A program made the position numbers and the translations under genes. Shown here piece after piece: positions 1 through 6,152 of a stretch of 7,738 nt of DNA. Every line of letters starts with the position of its first letter. Position 1 is the first letter of the stretch. The notes under the pieces are model-generated. The model was given only the letters and a program-made list of their open reading frames with translations, was not told where the DNA came from and did not search any database. Location: positions 1,759-9,496 of the forward strand of contig NVVU01000086.1 of NCBI GenBank assembly GCA_002733485.1, read 5' to 3'. The stretch is from Robiginitomaculum sp. Its GTDB lineage: Bacteria; Pseudomonadota; Alphaproteobacteria; Caulobacterales; Maricaulaceae.

Positions 1-183
1 TGTAAAATGGGCCATAAAGACGATGAGATGGCCGTGGTGGACCCTCATTGCCGCCTTTATGGGGCGACCAATTTACGGGTGGTAGATGCCTCGGTCATGC
101 CACGTCTGGTTGGCGGCAACACCAATGCGCCGACCATTATGATTGCTGAAAAAATTGCCGATTTGATCAAAGCGGGCGGGTAA
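1..183 (+). CDS. GMC-family FAD-dependent oxidoreductase, C-terminal fragment
   Basis: Only the last 60 codons are in the window; the gene enters from the left and stops at TAA 181-183. The reading frame gives CKMG at residues 1-4, then AVVDP, LRVVDASVMP, and GGNTNAPTIMIAEKIADLI. This is the characteristic C-terminal block of glucose-methanol-choline oxidoreductases, such as choline and alcohol dehydrogenases. In this family the Asn of the NTNAP segment is part of the active-site pair, and its partner His normally lies a few residues before CKMG, just outside the window. The FAD-binding N-terminal half cannot be seen, so the substrate (choline, an alcohol or another hydroxyl compound) cannot be assigned. 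The next gene starts 199 nt downstream, so it is probably a separate transcription unit. Confidence 0.93.
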   Translation, partial: CKMGHKDDEMAVVDPHCRLYGATNLRVVDASVMPRLVGGNTNAPTIMIAEKIADLIKAGG

Positions 184-307
184 TGCCCCCTGGGGCCTGC
201 TCTGTTTTGGGGCCGGTCAAAGCATGCTGTGCGGCATGATAAGGAAAAATAAGAAAAAATTAAGTAAAGGTCATCCCGTTGTAGTTGAGTGTATGTGCTC
301 TGATCGT

Positions 308-324
308 TTCACCATATTGGTGAA
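308..324. promoter_or_regulatory. 17-bp perfect inverted repeat upstream of the first mlaA
   Basis: TTCACCA-TAT-TGGTGAA has two perfect 7-nt arms around a 3-nt centre. It ends 58 nt before the TTG start of the first mlaA gene. The size and symmetry fit a dimeric repressor or activator site, but no regulator can be named from the sequence. A hairpin role is less likely because the loop is only 3 nt and no T-run follows. No convincing -35/-10 pair was seen around it. Confidence 0.35.
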
Positions 325-382
325 TTGAGTATCGCGGCATGAATTGTCCGTGCGATAAAGAAGATCAACGGGGACGTACACA

Positions 383-1114
383 TTGCTTTTTTCATTGAAA
401 ACCTGCTCCCTGATGGTCCTGACTTTTAGTCTTTATGGCTGTGCGCACCCGTTATGGCGCACTAAAGGCGATCCACTGGAGCCCGTGAACCGCGTCATTT
501 TTACGTTTAATACTGTTGCCGACAAGGCGGTGCTAAAGCCGGCCGCCAAAACATATCAGACAATAACACCAAAAACGGCACGCAAGGGTATTCGCAATTT
601 TCTCGATAATTTGCAGGCCCCCGTCATTTTTGTGAGTGATGTTTTACAGGGAAAGCCAAAACGTGCCGCCAAAACCCTTGCACGTTTTGCGATAAACACA
701 ACCGTCGGGATTGGCGGTATTTTGGATGTTGCCAAGTCTGCCGGCATTGAAATGCATTATGAAGATCTGGGCCAGACCCTGGCGACCAAAGGGGTTCCGG
801 CGGGGCCATATCTGGTTTTACCGCTTTTTGGGCCAACCAATGCACGCGATCTGGTTGGCCTGACGGCGGAGCTGGCGTTTTCTCCGCTCAGTTTTACACG
901 CTTCAAAGGAAAGCAGACCTTTGGCCGTGCGCGGCTGGCAGTAAATACCATTGATCGCCGTGCGGAAACCTTGCAGCAGGTTGATTTAATACGCAAAAAT
1001 ACCCTGGATGAATATGTCAGCATTCGCAGTTATTACGAACAAATCCGCAAAGACGCGATTGCAGACGGGGTGGTGGATGTGCACGATCTCCCCGATTTTG
1101 ATCTGGTCGAATGA
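383..1114 (+). CDS. mlaA: MlaA (VacJ) family outer-membrane lipoprotein, copy 1
   Basis: 243 aa, close to the usual MlaA length. MlaA sits in the inner leaflet of the outer membrane and removes misplaced phospholipids, passing them to periplasmic MlaC for return to the inner membrane. Residues 1-19 form a lipoprotein signal peptide with Lys6 and a hydrophobic core, ending in the lipobox LYGC, so Cys20 would be lipidated. Ala21 at +2 fits outer-membrane sorting. Family motifs follow: GDPLEPVNR at 29-37, FAINTTVGIGG at 102-112, EDLGQTLA at 127-134 and GPYLVLPLFGP at 141-151. The start is TTG at 383, with GGGGA at 370-374 eight bases upstream; an in-frame TAA at 356-358 excludes an earlier start. 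A later ATG at 413 would remove most of the signal peptide. The next gene is a collinear paralog, about two thirds identical over residues 29-156 (86 of 128 counted by eye). Confidence 0.95.
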   Translation: MLFSLKTCSLMVLTFSLYGCAHPLWRTKGDPLEPVNRVIFTFNTVADKAVLKPAAKTYQTITPKTARKGIRNFLDNLQAPVIFVSDVLQGKPKRAAKTLARFAINTTVGIGGILDVAKSAGIEMHYEDLGQTLATKGVPAGPYLVLPLFGPTNARDLVGLTAELAFSPLSFTRFKGKQTFGRARLAVNTIDRRAETLQQVDLIRKNTLDEYVSIRSYYEQIRKDAIADGVVDVHDLPDFDLVE

Positions 1115-1247
1115 AAATATGTGGGAAAGGTCAGCGCCGGTTTTGTGCGGTGGCCTGTGCAAAATGGAGGTTTTGTACCCGTTGTGACGTTAATATAGGG
1201 AAACCGGCCCGTTCAAAGGCCACAATAACATTTGCGTGAGAGGCTAT

Positions 1248-1355
1248 ATGCAAGGAAGCCATATTCAGCCAGCATTCATATTGAATCTGTTTAGGCTGGA
1301 ATTGAATAGCGGTCTGGTTAATCTTACAGGAAAAAGAAAGGACGCGCACAAGTGA
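1248..1355 (+). CDS. Possible 35-codon leader ORF overlapping the start of the second mlaA
   Basis: ATG 1248 opens a 35-codon frame ending at TGA 1353-1355. This stop overlaps the GTG start of mlaA copy 2 (1352-1354) by two bases, a GTGA arrangement typical of translational coupling. GAGAGG at 1238-1243 lies four bases before the ATG as a possible ribosome-binding site. The peptide begins MQGSHIQPAF and ends basic (GKRKDAHK). It has no signal peptide or recognised domain. A frame this short can arise by chance, so this is a candidate only. It fills much of the 237-nt gap between the two mlaA genes, where no other gene is visible. Confidence 0.2.
   Translation: MQGSHIQPAFILNLFRLELNSGLVNLTGKRKDAHK
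1269..1299 (+). promoter_or_regulatory. Inverted repeat / potential hairpin before the second mlaA
   Basis: The core ATTCA-TAT-TGAAT (1274-1286) is a perfect inverted repeat. It is extended by CCAGC (1269-1273), which can pair with GCTGG (1295-1299) across an 8-nt bulge, so an RNA hairpin of about 10 bp is possible. The core shares CATATTG with the repeat at 308-324 and lies a similar distance before its mlaA start: the core centres are 67 and 72 nt upstream. It could be an operator, a leader structure, or simply a remnant of the duplicated upstream region. Confidence 0.25.
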
Positions 1356-2089
1356 AATATCGTTTGCCAGTACTCATATTGCTTGTGTCAGGCACTGTTC
1401 TTGGCAGCTGTGCCAGCCGTGCCAATCGGGTTGCCGGAGATCCCCTTGAGCCAATGAACCGTGTGCTTTTTGACTTTAATACCGCTATGGATAAAACCAT
1501 CCTGATCCCGGTTGCCAAAACCTATCAGACGATTACCCCCAAGCCAGCTCGAAACGGTATTCGTAATTTTTTGGGCAATCTTGGCAGCCCGGTTATCTTA
1601 GCCAATGATCTGTTGCAGGGAGAGTGGAAACGCGCCGGGGACACCATTGGCCGCTTTGCCATCAATACCACCGTAGGAGTGGGCGGCCTGTTTGATGTTG
1701 CCAAACGCAATGGTCTGGAACGGCATAATGAGGATTTTGGACAGACCATGGCCGTTGCTGGCATCGGCGCTGGCCCGTATCTGGTGCTGCCACTGCTTGG
1801 CCCCAGCAGTCTTCGTGATACGTTTGGCAGATTTCCGGATCATTACTTTGCTCCCCTGACTTACACACAGTTTAACGGCAAAAAAACCTATCTGACTACC
1901 AGCCGCGTCGTTGACCTTGTCGACAAGCGCGCCCGCGTCCTGAAGCTGGTTAAGAAGCTCAGGCAAACGGCCTTTGATGAATATAACAGCGTGCGTGATC
2001 TCTATTGGCAAACCCGCAAAGATGACATTGCCAATGGTCATACCCAAATTGAAAGCCTCCCCGAATTTGACATCAGCAGTACTGAGTAA
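1352..2089 (+). CDS. mlaA: MlaA (VacJ) family outer-membrane lipoprotein, copy 2
   Basis: 245 aa, a tandem paralog of the preceding gene. The signal peptide has Lys2 and Arg4, a hydrophobic run at residues 5-17, and the lipobox LGSC with Cys20. Ala21 at +2 fits outer-membrane placement. MlaA motifs are intact: GDPLEPMNR 29-37, FAINTTVGVGG 102-112, EDFGQTMA 127-134 and GPYLVLPLLGP 141-151. The alignment with copy 1 has no gaps from Cys20 to about residue 240, with divergence concentrated in the signal peptide and in residues 157-200. The start is GTG at 1352, with GAAAGGA at 1336-1342; the matching Cys20 position in both copies supports both starts. The mlaC-like gene begins 35 nt after its stop, so these two are very likely cotranscribed. 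Having two copies may mean heteromeric complexes, different lipid preference or different expression; none of these can be decided here. Confidence 0.95.
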   Translation: MKYRLPVLILLVSGTVLGSCASRANRVAGDPLEPMNRVLFDFNTAMDKTILIPVAKTYQTITPKPARNGIRNFLGNLGSPVILANDLLQGEWKRAGDTIGRFAINTTVGVGGLFDVAKRNGLERHNEDFGQTMAVAGIGAGPYLVLPLLGPSSLRDTFGRFPDHYFAPLTYTQFNGKKTYLTTSRVVDLVDKRARVLKLVKKLRQTAFDEYNSVRDLYWQTRKDDIANGHTQIESLPEFDISSTE

Positions 2090-2124
2090 TTTTTGATGCG
2101 TTACCCAAGGAACGGAACCAGTCC

Positions 2125-2742
2125 ATGAAAATCAAATCTATATTCGCTGCCTCTGTATTGACGATGACCGCTTTATTGAGCTCGCCGGTATTGGCTTCTG
2201 AACAGGCAGTGTCCTTTGTTCAGGATAAAGTTGCACAAATGCTCAGCATTCTTTCGGACTCTTCCCTGAATGAGGCGCAAAAGGAAGACAAATTCCAGCA
2301 GCAATTGTTGCAAACCGCAGACGTAAACGTAATTGCGCGCTTTGTGTTGGGTAAATATGCGGCCAAGGCTAATGCACAGGAATTAGAAAAATTCAGCTAT
2401 GCATTTCAGCTTTACGCGCTCAGTGTTTATCAGTCTGAACTGAGCAATTTTGGCAGCGAAGTTTTTGAGGTAAAAAACTCTGAAGAGCGCAGACCCGGTG
2501 ACAGTGTGGTTTTGACCACGATTTCCGGCGGGTCCATGGATGGTAAATCAGAAGAAATTAAATGGCGGGTTCTGGAAATTAAAGGCACCCCCCGGGTGGT
2601 TGATGTTGAAATATCCGGGGTATGGCTGAGCCAGCACCAACGCGCAGAAATTACCGGGATTATTACCAAAAATGGGGGCGATGTCAGTGCGGCCAGCAAA
2701 GTTTTGTGCGCACGGTCCTCACAATGTCATTATAACGGTTGA
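2125..2742 (+). CDS. mlaC: MlaC-family periplasmic phospholipid-binding protein
   Basis: 205 aa, the usual size for MlaC/Ttg2D. MlaC carries phospholipid across the periplasm between the MlaA complex and the MlaFEDB transporter. Residues 1-24 are a Sec signal peptide with Lys2/Lys4, a hydrophobic core, and probable cleavage after VLA24. Family features are the N-terminal helices, ARFVLGKYAAKANAQELEKF at 71-90, YQSELSNFGSEVFEV at 102-116, the VVDVEISGVWLS strand at 158-169, QRAEITGII at 172-180 and NGGDVSAASKVL at 183-194. GGA at 2114-2116, eight bases before ATG 2125, supports the start. An unusual pair of cysteines (195 and 201) lies in the C-terminal tail and could form a disulfide. HpnM of hopanoid clusters is a related alternative, but the adjacent mlaA genes favour a Mla role. 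The gene is convergent with motB, only 34 nt away. Confidence 0.92.
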   Translation: MKIKSIFAASVLTMTALLSSPVLASEQAVSFVQDKVAQMLSILSDSSLNEAQKEDKFQQQLLQTADVNVIARFVLGKYAAKANAQELEKFSYAFQLYALSVYQSELSNFGSEVFEVKNSEERRPGDSVVLTTISGGSMDGKSEEIKWRVLEIKGTPRVVDVEISGVWLSQHQRAEITGIITKNGGDVSAASKVLCARSSQCHYNG

Positions 2743-2776
2743 TTTTAAGAGACCACCGCCGGTGAGGCTTTCGCCC

Positions 2777-3679
2777 CTACAGCTTGTATCCCGGTGGTAA
2801 TGGCGGGGCCTCGCGCAGCAGGACAATGGAGATGCGCCGATTGCCAGGCATAAAGGGATCATCCGGGAATAAAGGTTCTGAACCGGCTTTGCCGGTTACC
2901 TGATAGAAACGGTTTTCCGGCACATGGCTTTCCTGCAATATCTGACGCGCGGCATTGGCCCGATTAAAGGATAGGTCCCAATTGGAATACCCGCTTGCCG
3001 CCGAGGGGGAGGCATCGGTGTGGCCATAAATGCTGATGCGGTTGGGCAGACGATTAATAATTTTGGCAACGGATCTGAGCAGTACAATGGTATGGGGCTT
3101 TAAATTTGCTGAGCCTGGCTCGAACATAGAGCGCCCTTCCTGATCGATAATCTGGATGCGCAGCCCTTCAGGGGTTTGATCCAGTAGCAGGTTTTTGGAT
3201 AATTCAGCCAGTTCCGGTAAATCCTGCATGGCTTGGCGCAGAGATTCTGCGGCCTTTTCAAAGGACATATCCTCACGGCGGGACAGGGCTTGTTGCAAGG
3301 CATTTTCAGAGACGTCAGCGCCGGTATTATTGTTTTTTGACGACTTTGCTTTTTTGCTGTCTGGGGTTTTAGGGGCTTTGGGGGCCAGCTTGCTGACCAG
3401 CGCCGTGGTGCCGGAATTGCGCGCCCCATCCTCGCCAAGGGCGGTGCCTCCCAAAATGCCTCCGGCACCGGATCGTGACTCGCTGATACTGGCCGGGGCA
3501 AAATAATCGGCAACGCCGCGCTTTTGTTCTGGCGTGGTGGTGTTGATCAGCCACATCAGCAAAAAGAAAGCCATCATCGCGGTTACAAAATCCGCATAGG
3601 CAACTTTCCACGCGCCACCATGATGACCTGCCGCCTGTACCTTAATCACCTTCTTGATAATTGGACGTTCGTCTGACAT
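2777..3679 (-). CDS. motB: Flagellar motor stator protein MotB
   Basis: 300 aa, typical for MotB. With MotA it forms the ion-driven stator that turns the flagellum, anchored to peptidoglycan. The cytoplasmic N-terminus (1-25) is basic. The single membrane helix, about 27-46, contains AYADFVTAMMAFF, with Asp30 as the expected ion-carrying residue. TPEQKRGVADYFAP (49-62) matches the plug segment after the helix. A low-complexity Pro/Lys/Ser linker follows at 98-125. The OmpA-like peptidoglycan-binding domain (about 170-288) shows GHTDASP 219-225, LSFNRANAARQIL 236-248 and NRRISIVL 280-287. GGTGGG lies seven bases before the ATG as a ribosome-binding site. motA is not adjacent: the upstream gene on the same strand, 68 nt away, is an acylase. 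Ion type (H+ or Na+) cannot be told safely from the sequence. Confidence 0.96.
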   Translation of the reverse strand: MSDERPIIKKVIKVQAAGHHGGAWKVAYADFVTAMMAFFLLMWLINTTTPEQKRGVADYFAPASISESRSGAGGILGGTALGEDGARNSGTTALVSKLAPKAPKTPDSKKAKSSKNNNTGADVSENALQQALSRREDMSFEKAAESLRQAMQDLPELAELSKNLLLDQTPEGLRIQIIDQEGRSMFEPGSANLKPHTIVLLRSVAKIINRLPNRISIYGHTDASPSAASGYSNWDLSFNRANAARQILQESHVPENRFYQVTGKAGSEPLFPDDPFMPGNRRISIVLLREAPPLPPGYKL

Positions 3680-3747
3680 TGTTTTCCCACCAAATTCTTT
3701 TGATCAAGAAAACACCAAAGCCGTTAATTTCAGGTGTAAATCGCCTC

Positions 3748-6078
3748 TTATTGCGGATTTAAGGTGAGAATTTGTGTGCCCTGCGGCGGCGAGGAAGGCG
3801 TCCAGTCATCCCTGATCTGGATATAGTCGCCATTAGACCAGCTTTTTGCCATATCCCGATAGTGTTTGGATAACACCTGGCCGGATTGTCCCGGTGCAGA
3901 CATATAGAGAGAGGCATTCATATCGGAAAGATCGTAAATCGCCCGCATGCTGGGTCCCCAGGGGGCATCAAAATTACCGGCGCGATACGAATAATGCGCC
4001 ACATTGGGGGTGGAGCCATCGCCGCCCACCGGTACGCGCACGGAAAAAAAGTTTTTCAATATGGGCACGCCGCCAAACAGCGGATGGGCAAAAACGGCCT
4101 CGTGTACCAAGCCCCAGCGCCATTTTTGCGGTTGATTGCCATAGGCCTTGGTTAGTGTAGATGCGGCCTGGTCAAAGGCGCGACCAGCCATAATTTGGCA
4201 GGTTTCGCTTTCCTCGGTGTTGATATCATCACACCAGCTTGCATTTTCGCCATTAATTACCCGCTCCATAAAGCCACGGCGCGGGGTCCAGAAGCGCTCA
4301 AAGTCATCACCCAGATCATCGGCATAAATCAGTTTTGAAAACGCCCGCAACCAACCCGAATAAATCAACCCTTCGGGTCGCCCGGGGGTAAGATTGCCAT
4401 CCCACCTAACCACCATCTCGCGTAACTCTTTACCGTTTTTTGTTTTGGGCGTAGCGCTGGCCAACAAGGGCAGGATGCGGCGGGCCAGGTCTGAAACTGT
4501 GTCCATCTGCATGGCCTTGAAACTGTCTATGCTATGCTTGGGCGTAGCTTCGATATTCTCGACAATGCGGCGAATGCGGTGAAAGCCATACCAATGATTG
4601 GTAATGAAATAGGGATAGCTGTCCGGCACAATCTTGTTATTGGCGGTGGCCACATAATGGCGGCCTGGGTTTTTAGTGCGGGGCAGGGCCTCATAGGGGA
4701 TTTCGCCAACCCAATTTCCATCCGCATCGCGCACCGGCACTCGTGCCGGGGCGACAAAGCCAATATTGCCGTTTATGTCAGCATAGACCATGTTTTGCTC
4801 TGGCATTTTAAAGCGGCTGAGCGCCTTGTCAAAATCCTCAAAACTGCGGGCATCAATGTTGGCCATGCCGATCGACGCGGTGGTGTCATCGTCATCATCA
4901 AGTGTGGTGTAGAGCAAAAGCGTCTCATCATCCTTGGCCATTCCCGGGAATTTGTACCATTTTGGGTCCAGCACCACGGCACCATTGGCAAAGGCAATGT
5001 CCAGTTTTACATCATCACCGCCCTTGACCTTGATGGTTTCGGTGATGGTTGTGGGGTTAAGGGTGCTGGTTTTGACGACTTTCAGGTCAGACGTATCCGG
5101 GCCGGTATTGGTGAATCCCCAGGCGATGGTGCGGTTGCGCCCCAGCGTGACAAATGGCGTGCCCGGCAGGGTGACGCCCAGCACCATCATGTCCGGGGCA
5201 TTCAGCCGGGCGTAATACCAGATCCCGGGCGCGGTCAGCGCCAGATGCGGGTCATTGGCCAGAAGCGGCAGGCCACTTTTGCTTAAAGAGCCATCGACCA
5301 CCCAATTGTTTGATCCCTTGATCTGCTCGCCCATTGCTGGGCCAATGGCCGGGGCCAACTCTTCTTCTACTGGTGATGCCGGGGCCGGGTAGACCGAGGT
5401 CATGTCTTCTTCGCGAAGCGCCACCGGGGCATTTTTGGGATAGGCTGGCAGAAATTGTTCCAGACGTTCCTGTCCCAGAATTTCCCGTAAACGTTTGCGC
5501 CCTGGCTCCTCCATGGCGTCCCCGGCCAGGCTATAGGCCATGACCTTGAAAACCGTCAGGGTATCGGCGGGCACCCAGGGTTCGGGCCGGGCACGCAAAA
5601 ATACATATTCCGCCGGCGGGACATAATTTTTAGCGGTAATGATGGCGTTTACCCCATCGGCATAGGCGCTAATCGCGGCCTGTTCTTCGCTGGTCAAATG
5701 GCTCCACGAGCCTTCGGCGGCACGGCGCAGCCCCAAAATGCGCATTTGTGCGTCTGTGGAAAGCGCCCGCTTGCCCACCAGCTCAGAAAGACGTCCTGAA
5801 CCAAAGCGTCGACTCATGTCCATCTGAAACATCCGGTCCTGGGCATGGGCAACGCCAAGGGCGTAAAAAGCATCATGACGGCTGGAGGCAAAAATATGCG
5901 CAATGCCCAGGCCGTCCCGGGCAATTTTCACCTGAGAGGCGAGGTTTGTTAAGGTTAATTCCCCCTTAACTTGTGGAAGTGCGCGATGAAGCCTCCAATA
6001 AAGGCCACCGGCTCCAATGAGCGTAATGGCGATCAGTCCGGCTAAAGTCCAGCTAGTCCAGCGCAAAACAGTTTTCAT
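3748..6078 (-). CDS. Penicillin acylase (S45) family Ntn-hydrolase, membrane-anchored
   Basis: 776 aa from ATG 6078, hydrolysing an amide bond in an unknown substrate. Residues 5-27 form an N-terminal membrane anchor or uncleaved signal. The alpha-chain block has KIARDGLGIAHIFA and LGVAHAQDRMFQMDMSRR. The conserved GSNNWVV motif places the autoprocessing and catalytic serine at Ser256 (beta-chain residue 1). NDPHL gives beta-His23, as in cephalosporin and acyl-homoserine-lactone acylases, rather than the Gln of E. coli penicillin G acylase. Asp328 and Asp331 fall exactly at beta73 and beta76, the calcium ligands in that enzyme. TANN at 478-481 corresponds to the oxyanion-hole asparagine region, and APGQSG at 728-733 is a C-terminal family motif. 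Cys616 and Cys627 could form a disulfide, and an unusual five-Asp run lies at 394-398. GTG 6087 is an alternative start, but GGGA is only 3 nt before it against 12 nt before ATG 6078. motB follows after 68 nt. Confidence 0.93.
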   Translation of the reverse strand: MKTVLRWTSWTLAGLIAITLIGAGGLYWRLHRALPQVKGELTLTNLASQVKIARDGLGIAHIFASSRHDAFYALGVAHAQDRMFQMDMSRRFGSGRLSELVGKRALSTDAQMRILGLRRAAEGSWSHLTSEEQAAISAYADGVNAIITAKNYVPPAEYVFLRARPEPWVPADTLTVFKVMAYSLAGDAMEEPGRKRLREILGQERLEQFLPAYPKNAPVALREEDMTSVYPAPASPVEEELAPAIGPAMGEQIKGSNNWVVDGSLSKSGLPLLANDPHLALTAPGIWYYARLNAPDMMVLGVTLPGTPFVTLGRNRTIAWGFTNTGPDTSDLKVVKTSTLNPTTITETIKVKGGDDVKLDIAFANGAVVLDPKWYKFPGMAKDDETLLLYTTLDDDDDTTASIGMANIDARSFEDFDKALSRFKMPEQNMVYADINGNIGFVAPARVPVRDADGNWVGEIPYEALPRTKNPGRHYVATANNKIVPDSYPYFITNHWYGFHRIRRIVENIEATPKHSIDSFKAMQMDTVSDLARRILPLLASATPKTKNGKELREMVVRWDGNLTPGRPEGLIYSGWLRAFSKLIYADDLGDDFERFWTPRRGFMERVINGENASWCDDINTEESETCQIMAGRAFDQAASTLTKAYGNQPQKWRWGLVHEAVFAHPLFGGVPILKNFFSVRVPVGGDGSTPNVAHYSYRAGNFDAPWGPSMRAIYDLSDMNASLYMSAPGQSGQVLSKHYRDMAKSWSNGDYIQIRDDWTPSSPPQGTQILTLNPQ

Positions 6079-6136
6079 AATCAACACTTGTCCCTATGTG
6101 TACTCACACGATTTACACCAAGCTAGCAAAGTCGGC

Positions 6137-6150
6137 AGGAAGGGCAAGGA
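6137..6150 (+). promoter_or_regulatory. Ribosome-binding region that sets the dehydrogenase start
   Basis: Two purine-rich Shine-Dalgarno-like stretches, AGGAAGGG (6137-6144) and AAGGA (6146-6150), precede ATG 6153. The first is at good spacing (8 nt). They favour ATG 6153 over the upstream in-frame ATG at 6096, which has no such site and would add 19 residues ahead of the nucleotide-binding fold. Confidence 0.55.
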
Positions 6151-6152
6151 AA

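Noticed and set aside
185..238. Hairpins after the oxidoreductase stop (GCCCC/GGGGC and CATGC/GCATG) as an intrinsic terminator
   Set aside because: Stems are only 4-5 bp, and an A-rich rather than T-rich tract follows on the plus strand, so a terminator call is not supported.
1173..1196. TTGTAC and TAATAT as a promoter for mlaA copy 2
   Set aside because: The two hexamers are separated by only 12 nt, too short for a sigma-70 promoter.
1598..2047. 149-codon minus-strand frame inside mlaA copy 2
   Set aside because: It is the antisense shadow of a conserved lipoprotein gene, with no recognised motif and no clear ribosome-binding site.
2743..2776. Bidirectional terminator between mlaC and motB
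   Set aside because: Small hairpins (CACC-GCC-GGTG, and GGGGC-GAAA-GCCTC on the minus strand) are present, but the stems are short and no T-run follows on either strand.
3680..3747. Terminator or operator between the acylase and motB (ACACC/GGTGT and TTCTT/AAGAA repeats)
   Set aside because: Only 5-bp arms with long or AT-rich loops; these are expected by chance in such a spacer.
4534..5286. 250-codon open frame on the plus strand opposite the acylase
   Set aside because: It lies wholly antisense to a well-supported acylase. Its translation shows no recognisable domain, and long antisense frames are common opposite genes of this composition.
6096..6152. Upstream ATG giving a 305-aa dehydrogenase
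   Set aside because: The 19 extra residues precede a Rossmann motif that normally starts within a few residues of the N-terminus, and Shine-Dalgarno sequences fit ATG 6153.
6079..6152. Promoters in the divergent acylase/dehydrogenase spacer
   Set aside because: A promoter for each gene is expected here, but the best -35/-10 matches (for example TTGTCC at 6088 with 17-nt spacing) are too poor to annotate.
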